Of a stretch of 64,000 bases of DNA, positions 57,486-64,000 are shown in pieces. The notes under the pieces are model-generated. The model saw only the letters and a program-made list of their open reading frames with translations, searched no databases and was not told where the DNA came from. This DNA comes from Azohydromonas lata NBRC 102462 (GTDB lineage Bacteria > Pseudomonadota > Gammaproteobacteria > Burkholderiales > Burkholderiaceae_C). The position numbers and the translations under genes are program-made. The stretch lies in NCBI RefSeq assembly GCF_001571085.1, contig NZ_BCTC01000005.1:1-64000 (forward strand), in the 5' to 3' direction. How positions within the stretch are numbered: the stretch's first letter is position 1; each line of letters begins with the position of its first letter.

Positions 57486-58313
57486 TCACTGCGCCGGCGC
57501 GGGTGCCGGGGCAGGCGTCGCGGGCGGCGGCGCGGCAGGGTTCAACGTGGCAGGAGCAGGCTGCGTGCCGGCGTCGCCGGCGCCGGTGTCGTCGTCCTGC
57601 TCATCCGGCTGCTCCGGCGGGTTGCCGTCGTAGACCTGGCTGCGCCGGCGCGCGAGGTAGCCGTCGCGGATGAACTGGTACTTGTCCAGCGCGATCTGGT
57701 CCACCACGTCGGTGGCGCCCAACAGCTCGGAGCGGCGGTTGATCACCTGCAGCGAGGTGGCCATCACGCGGTCGGACGTGGAGCTGAACAGCACGCTGCT
57801 GGGCGTGGTCTGCAGGTCCAGCGTCAGGCCGGCCGTGTCGCGCAGCGAAGACGGGCCCAGCAACGGCAACACGATGTAGGGGCCGCTGCCCAGGCCCCAG
57901 CGGCCCAGGGTCTGGCCGAAGTCCTCGCTCTGGCGCTCCAGGCCCATGGGCGTGGCCCAATCCACCAGCCCGGCCAGGCCGAAGGTGGAGTTGACCAGCA
58001 CGCGGAAGGTCATGGAGATGCCCGCCTCGCCCTTGCCCTGCAGGAACTGGTTGATCGCCGACCAGGCGTCGGAGAAATTGCCCATGAAGTTGCTCACGCC
58101 GGTGCGCACCGGCGAGGGCACGACGTCGCGGTAGGCCGTGGCCACGGGCTTGAGCACCGTGCGGTCCAGCCCTTCGTTGAAGTTGAAGATGGAGCGGTTG
58201 AACCCCTCCAGCGGGTCGACGGGCGAGGACGCGGCCTGCTGCGCCTGGGCCTGCGCGGCGCCGCCGGCACACAGCAGCGCGGCGGCCAGCAGCAGGGTCA
58301 TGTTCTTCTTCAC
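57486..58313 (-). CDS. mlaA: MlaA (VacJ) outer-membrane component, atypical signal
   Basis: A 275-residue MlaA-family protein (DPLEGFNRSIFNFNE, VPSPVRTGVSNFMGNF, DFGQTLGRWGLGSGPYIVLPLLGPSS). The GTG at 58313 has GAGGAG 8 nt upstream; ATG at 58301 is an alternative. The only early Cys (residue 15) follows Leu-Leu, a poor lipobox, and the segment continues to a signal-peptidase I-like AQA site. Most MlaA proteins are lipoproteins. A Pro/Ala-rich tail of about 45 residues ends the protein. Confidence 0.9.
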   Translation of the reverse strand: MKKNMTLLLAAALLCAGGAAQAQAQQAASSPVDPLEGFNRSIFNFNEGLDRTVLKPVATAYRDVVPSPVRTGVSNFMGNFSDAWSAINQFLQGKGEAGISMTFRVLVNSTFGLAGLVDWATPMGLERQSEDFGQTLGRWGLGSGPYIVLPLLGPSSLRDTAGLTLDLQTTPSSVLFSSTSDRVMATSLQVINRRSELLGATDVVDQIALDKYQFIRDGYLARRRSQVYDGNPPEQPDEQDDDTGAGDAGTQPAPATLNPAAPPPATPAPAPAPAQ

Positions 58314-58347
58314 GGCTGCACTCCTCTTTTGGGCCGGCTGCAAGGAA

Positions 58348-58872
58348 TCAGGGCTTGGCTGGGGCTGCGGGAGCCGGCGCACCGCCGCCATTGCCGTTGC
58401 CGGTGCCACCACCGGCGTCGGCCGCCTTGCTGAACAGGAACTGGCCGATCAGGTTTTCCAGCACCACGGCCGACTGCGTCTGCGTGATGACGGTCCCGGG
58501 CTCAAGCATCTTGTCGTCCGCGCCGGGCTCGATGCCAATGTACTGGTCGCCCAGGAGGCCGGAGGTCAGGATCTTGGCCGAGGAGTCGCGCGGAAACTCC
58601 ACGCCCTGGGACACCTGGAAGGTGACCTCCCCCATGTAGGTCTTGGGGTCGAGCTTGATGGACTCGACGCGGCCCACGGTCACGCCCGCGCTGCGCACGG
58701 CCGCGCGCGCCTTGAGGCCGCCGATGTTGTCAAAGCGCGCCTTGAGCTGGTAGGTCTGCCCGCCGTTGCCGATGTTCGTGAGGTTGGCCGCCTTGAGCGC
58801 CAGGAACAGCAGCGCCGCCAGACCCAGCAGCACGAAGCCGCCCACCATGATTTCGATACTTTTCTTAGCCAT
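58348..58872 (-). CDS. mlaD: MCE-domain protein MlaD
   Basis: A 174-residue inner-membrane-anchored MCE protein with one N-terminal helix (about 8-27, EIMVGGFVLLGLAALLFLAL) and an MCE domain (about 38-120, YQLKARFDNIGGLKARAAVRSAGVTVGRV, split). It forms a hexameric channel on MlaE. The C-terminus is a Gly/Ala/Pro-rich tail. Confidence 0.94.
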   Translation of the reverse strand: MAKKSIEIMVGGFVLLGLAALLFLALKAANLTNIGNGGQTYQLKARFDNIGGLKARAAVRSAGVTVGRVESIKLDPKTYMGEVTFQVSQGVEFPRDSSAKILTSGLLGDQYIGIEPGADDKMLEPGTVITQTQSAVVLENLIGQFLFSKAADAGGGTGNGNGGGAPAPAAPAKP

Positions 58873-58919
58873 GAATTACCAATGTCGAATGCGGAGCCGT
58901 CGAGGACGCTGCGCGGACG

Positions 58920-59711
58920 TCAGCGCGTGGAAAACATCAGCGCCGTGAGCACGAAGTCCATCGCCAGGACTCCCAGCGAGGAGATGACCACCGTGCGCGT
59001 CGTGGCGTAGGCCACGCCCTCCGGCGTGGCCTCGGTCTCGTAGCCCTGATAGAGCGCGACGAAGGTGCAGATCACGCCGAACACGGCGCTCTTGACCAGG
59101 CCGTTGCCCACGTCGCGCCACACGTCAACGCGGTCCTGCATGATCGACCAGAAGTTGCCCGCGTCTATGCCAATGAGCAACACGGCCACGACGTAGGCGC
59201 CCATGATGCCGATGGCCGAGAACATCGCCGCCAGCAGCGGCATGGCCACCACGCCGCTGATGAAGCGCGGTGCCAGCACGCGGGCGCGCGGATCGACGGC
59301 CATCATCTCCATCGCGGAGAGCTGCTCGCCGGCCTTCATCAGGCCGATCTCGGCGGTCAGCGACGTGCCCGCGCGGCCTGCGAACAGCAGTGCCGCCACC
59401 ACGGGCCCCAACTCGCGCACGAGCGAGAGGTTGACGATGAGGCCCAGCGACTCCGTGGCACCGTAAGTCACCAGCGCGTAGTACATCTGCAGCGCCAGCA
59501 CGAAGCCCACCGAGAGGCCCGACGCCAGGATGATGAGCAGCGACAGATTGCCGATGGCGTGCAGTTGCGCAGTCACCAATGAGAAGCGCGCCAGCGCCGC
59601 CGGCGTGGCGCGCAGCAGGTCCAGGAAAAAGAAGGCTGCATGGCCCAGCGAGCGCAGCATCAAAAGGGTGCCCGCGCCCAGGCGCGCCAGCGCATCCAGC
59701 GGTGTCTTCAT
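58920..59711 (-). CDS. mlaE: Phospholipid ABC transporter permease MlaE
   Basis: A 263-residue permease with five to six membrane segments and the MlaE-family pattern ([50 protein letters not shown]). Overlaps mlaF by 4 nt (ATGA). It holds the MlaD ring and forms the lipid path with MlaF. Confidence 0.95.
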   Translation of the reverse strand: MKTPLDALARLGAGTLLMLRSLGHAAFFFLDLLRATPAALARFSLVTAQLHAIGNLSLLIILASGLSVGFVLALQMYYALVTYGATESLGLIVNLSLVRELGPVVAALLFAGRAGTSLTAEIGLMKAGEQLSAMEMMAVDPRARVLAPRFISGVVAMPLLAAMFSAIGIMGAYVVAVLLIGIDAGNFWSIMQDRVDVWRDVGNGLVKSAVFGVICTFVALYQGYETEATPEGVAYATTRTVVISSLGVLAMDFVLTALMFSTR

Positions 59712-60532
59712 GCCTTGGCCCCCGTGCGGCCCACGCCGAAGTCTTGCGCCAGCGGCGGCGCGGGGAAGTGGAATTTCACGGGGCCGTCCGGCTCGCCGCG
59801 GACGAACTGGCGCACCTCGGGGTCGGTGGAGGCCATGAGCTCAGCGGGCGTGCCCTGCGCCACGATGCGGCCGCCCGGCGCGGCCATCAGGATCACGTGG
59901 TCGCTGATGGCCATGCACTCCGGGATGTCGTGCGACACCACCAGCGAGGTGGCGCCCGTCGCATCGTTGAGCTTGCGGATGAGGTTGGCCGCCACGCCCA
60001 TGGAGATGAGGTCCAGCCCCGCGAAGGGCTCGTCGTACATGATCAGCTCGGGGTCCAGCGCGATGGCCCGCGCCAGCGCGATGCGCCGCGCCATGCCGCC
60101 GGACACTTCGGAGATGCGCAGCCGCGCCGCGCCGCGCAGCCCAACGGCATTGAGCTTCATCAGCACGATGTCGCGTATCAGCGCATCGGGCAAATCCGTG
60201 TGCTCGCGCAACGGAAAGGCGACGTTGTCGTACACGTCCAGGTCGGTGAACAGCGCACCGAACTGGAACAGCATGCCCATGCGCCGGCGCAGCTTGAGCA
60301 GTTGGTTGCGGTCACGCGCGTTGATGACTTCGCCGTCAAAGCGAACCTTGCCGGAGGACGCCGCGTTGATGCCCCCGATAAGCCGCAGCAGCGTGGTCTT
60401 GCCGCAGCCGGAGCCTCCAAGAATGGCCGTGACCTTGCCGCGGGGGAAGCGCAGCGTCACGTCGTTGAGGATCAGCCGACGGGCGTCATAGCCGAAGCTG
60501 ACATGGTCGATCTCGATCAGGGATTCCGGCAT
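59708..60532 (-). CDS. mlaF: Phospholipid ABC transporter ATPase MlaF
   Basis: A 274-residue ATPase with Walker [10 protein letters not shown] (39-47), signature SGGMARR and Walker B LIMYDEP. The first gene of the mlaFEDACB operon; it is separated from gltD by a strong terminator and its promoter must lie between 60533 and about 60570. Confidence 0.95.
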   Translation of the reverse strand: MPESLIEIDHVSFGYDARRLILNDVTLRFPRGKVTAILGGSGCGKTTLLRLIGGINAASSGKVRFDGEVINARDRNQLLKLRRRMGMLFQFGALFTDLDVYDNVAFPLREHTDLPDALIRDIVLMKLNAVGLRGAARLRISEVSGGMARRIALARAIALDPELIMYDEPFAGLDLISMGVAANLIRKLNDATGATSLVVSHDIPECMAISDHVILMAAPGGRIVAQGTPAELMASTDPEVRQFVRGEPDGPVKFHFPAPPLAQDFGVGRTGAKA

Positions 60533-60570
60533 CGGGCAGGCAGTGAACAGCGGGCCACGGCCCGTGCAAT

Positions 60571-60616
60571 CGAAAAAAAGAAAGGCCCGCTGGTACCTTT
60601 TTGTTACCAGCGGGCC
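60571..60616 (-). terminator. Rho-independent terminator of gltBD
   Basis: On the minus strand, arms GGCCCGCTGGTA and TACCAGCGGGCC (12 bp, 60605-60616 with 60584-60595) enclose an A-rich loop and are followed by TTTCTTTTTTT. It lies 135 nt after gltD and only about 40 nt before mlaF. Confidence 0.85.
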
Positions 60617-60750
60617 TCGATTGTCTCACGCATGCCGGCAAGGCGCCGGCAGCGTTGGTGCGACGCAGCAAGCCCTGGGCCTGCCCGCGCCCTGCAACAT
60701 GGCGGCAACACGGCCGTGTACACGAACACACGGCCTGCCGCGGGGCACTT

Positions 60751-62217
<1,467 letters not shown>

Positions 62218-62247
62218 GATGTTTCTCTACCTTCGCTGATCGTTGGC

Positions 62248-62300
62248 TGCCGCCGCCCACCGCGGCGCTCCCCACAGGGGGCGCTCGGGTGGCGGCGGCC
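62248..62300. repeat. Long GC-rich imperfect hairpin between gltB and gltD
   Basis: An imperfect inverted repeat of about 23 bp with a short ACA loop; outer arms GCCGCCGCC and GGCGGCGGC and inner arms GGCGCTCCCC and GGGGGCGCTC. It may be an intergenic repeat family of this genome, an mRNA-stabilising structure or a partial terminator. Confidence 0.5.
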
Positions 62301-62339
62301 TTGCCGGCGCGGCGGCGGATGCCGCGGCCGGCCTCCCCT

Positions 62340-64000
<1,661 letters not shown>

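Overview
The window is a contiguous stretch of a high-GC (roughly 68-70%) betaproteobacterial chromosome. Gene order and protein sequences point to the Burkholderiales, most likely a Comamonadaceae member (Acidovorax/Alicycliphilus/Diaphorobacter-like). Support comes from hrcA-nadK-recN, mutM-(TPR)-lolB-ispE-tRNA-Gln-prs-rplY-pth, gltBD next to an mla operon, and yadGH-bolA-murA-hisGDCBHAF. These family and order statements come from memory, not from a search.

Layout. 1-2833: gltI-gltJ-gltK-gltL glutamate/aspartate ABC importer (gltL cut by the window edge). 2889-8427: an Atm1-type ABC exporter, acyl-CoA thioesterase, enoyl-CoA hydratase, HNH endonuclease, a glycine-zipper lipoprotein, a small unknown and a DUF4142 protein. 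8622-12451: a receiver-PAS protein followed by a large CHASE-like/GAF/PAS/PAS/HWE-type histidine kinase. 12459-13884: divergent LysR and DoxX genes. 13907-14905: a broken gene, an AT-rich gap and tRNA-Ile2(CAT). 14961-20201: hrcA, diverging from an overlapping nadK-recN-rapZ-LonN operon. 20523-23630: mutY, an unknown coiled-coil protein and mutM. 23719-30223: TPR protein, lolB, ispE, tRNA-Gln, prs, rplY, pth and a small secreted protein. 30305-41268 (all leftward): ABC exporter pair, bolA, murA, hisG-D-C-B-H-A-F, rsmD, coaD, ferredoxin. 41368-56349: an accessory-looking block with Uma2, a lipoprotein peptidase with a molybdoenzyme, M20 and M14-like peptidases, a PEP-CTERM protein, a sugar-phosphate cluster (HAD, pgi, tal diverging from zwf-hexR) and a secreted beta-helix protein. 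56478-60532: complete mlaFEDACB lipid-transport operon. 60751-64000: gltD and the 3' part of gltB.

How genes work together. Several runs show 1-4 nt stop/start overlaps (nadK-recN-rapZ-LonN; hisD-C-B and hisF-rsmD-coaD; tal-pgi-HAD; mlaF-E and mlaC-B), so they are probably translationally coupled. The tal/zwf intergenic region carries a palindrome matching the HexR pattern beside a hexR-like gene, a self-contained control circuit for central sugar metabolism.

I did not find a clearly undescribed defence, secretion or biosynthetic system. The best leads are: a 15-kb block lying between the mla operon and the yadGH-murA-his genes it is normally joined to; the his operon running into rsmD-coaD instead of hisI-hisE; a two-peptidase operon ending in a small unknown protein; a PAS-receiver/HWE-kinase pair; an MlaA without a convincing lipobox; and a gene inactivated by one extra base plus an amber codon.
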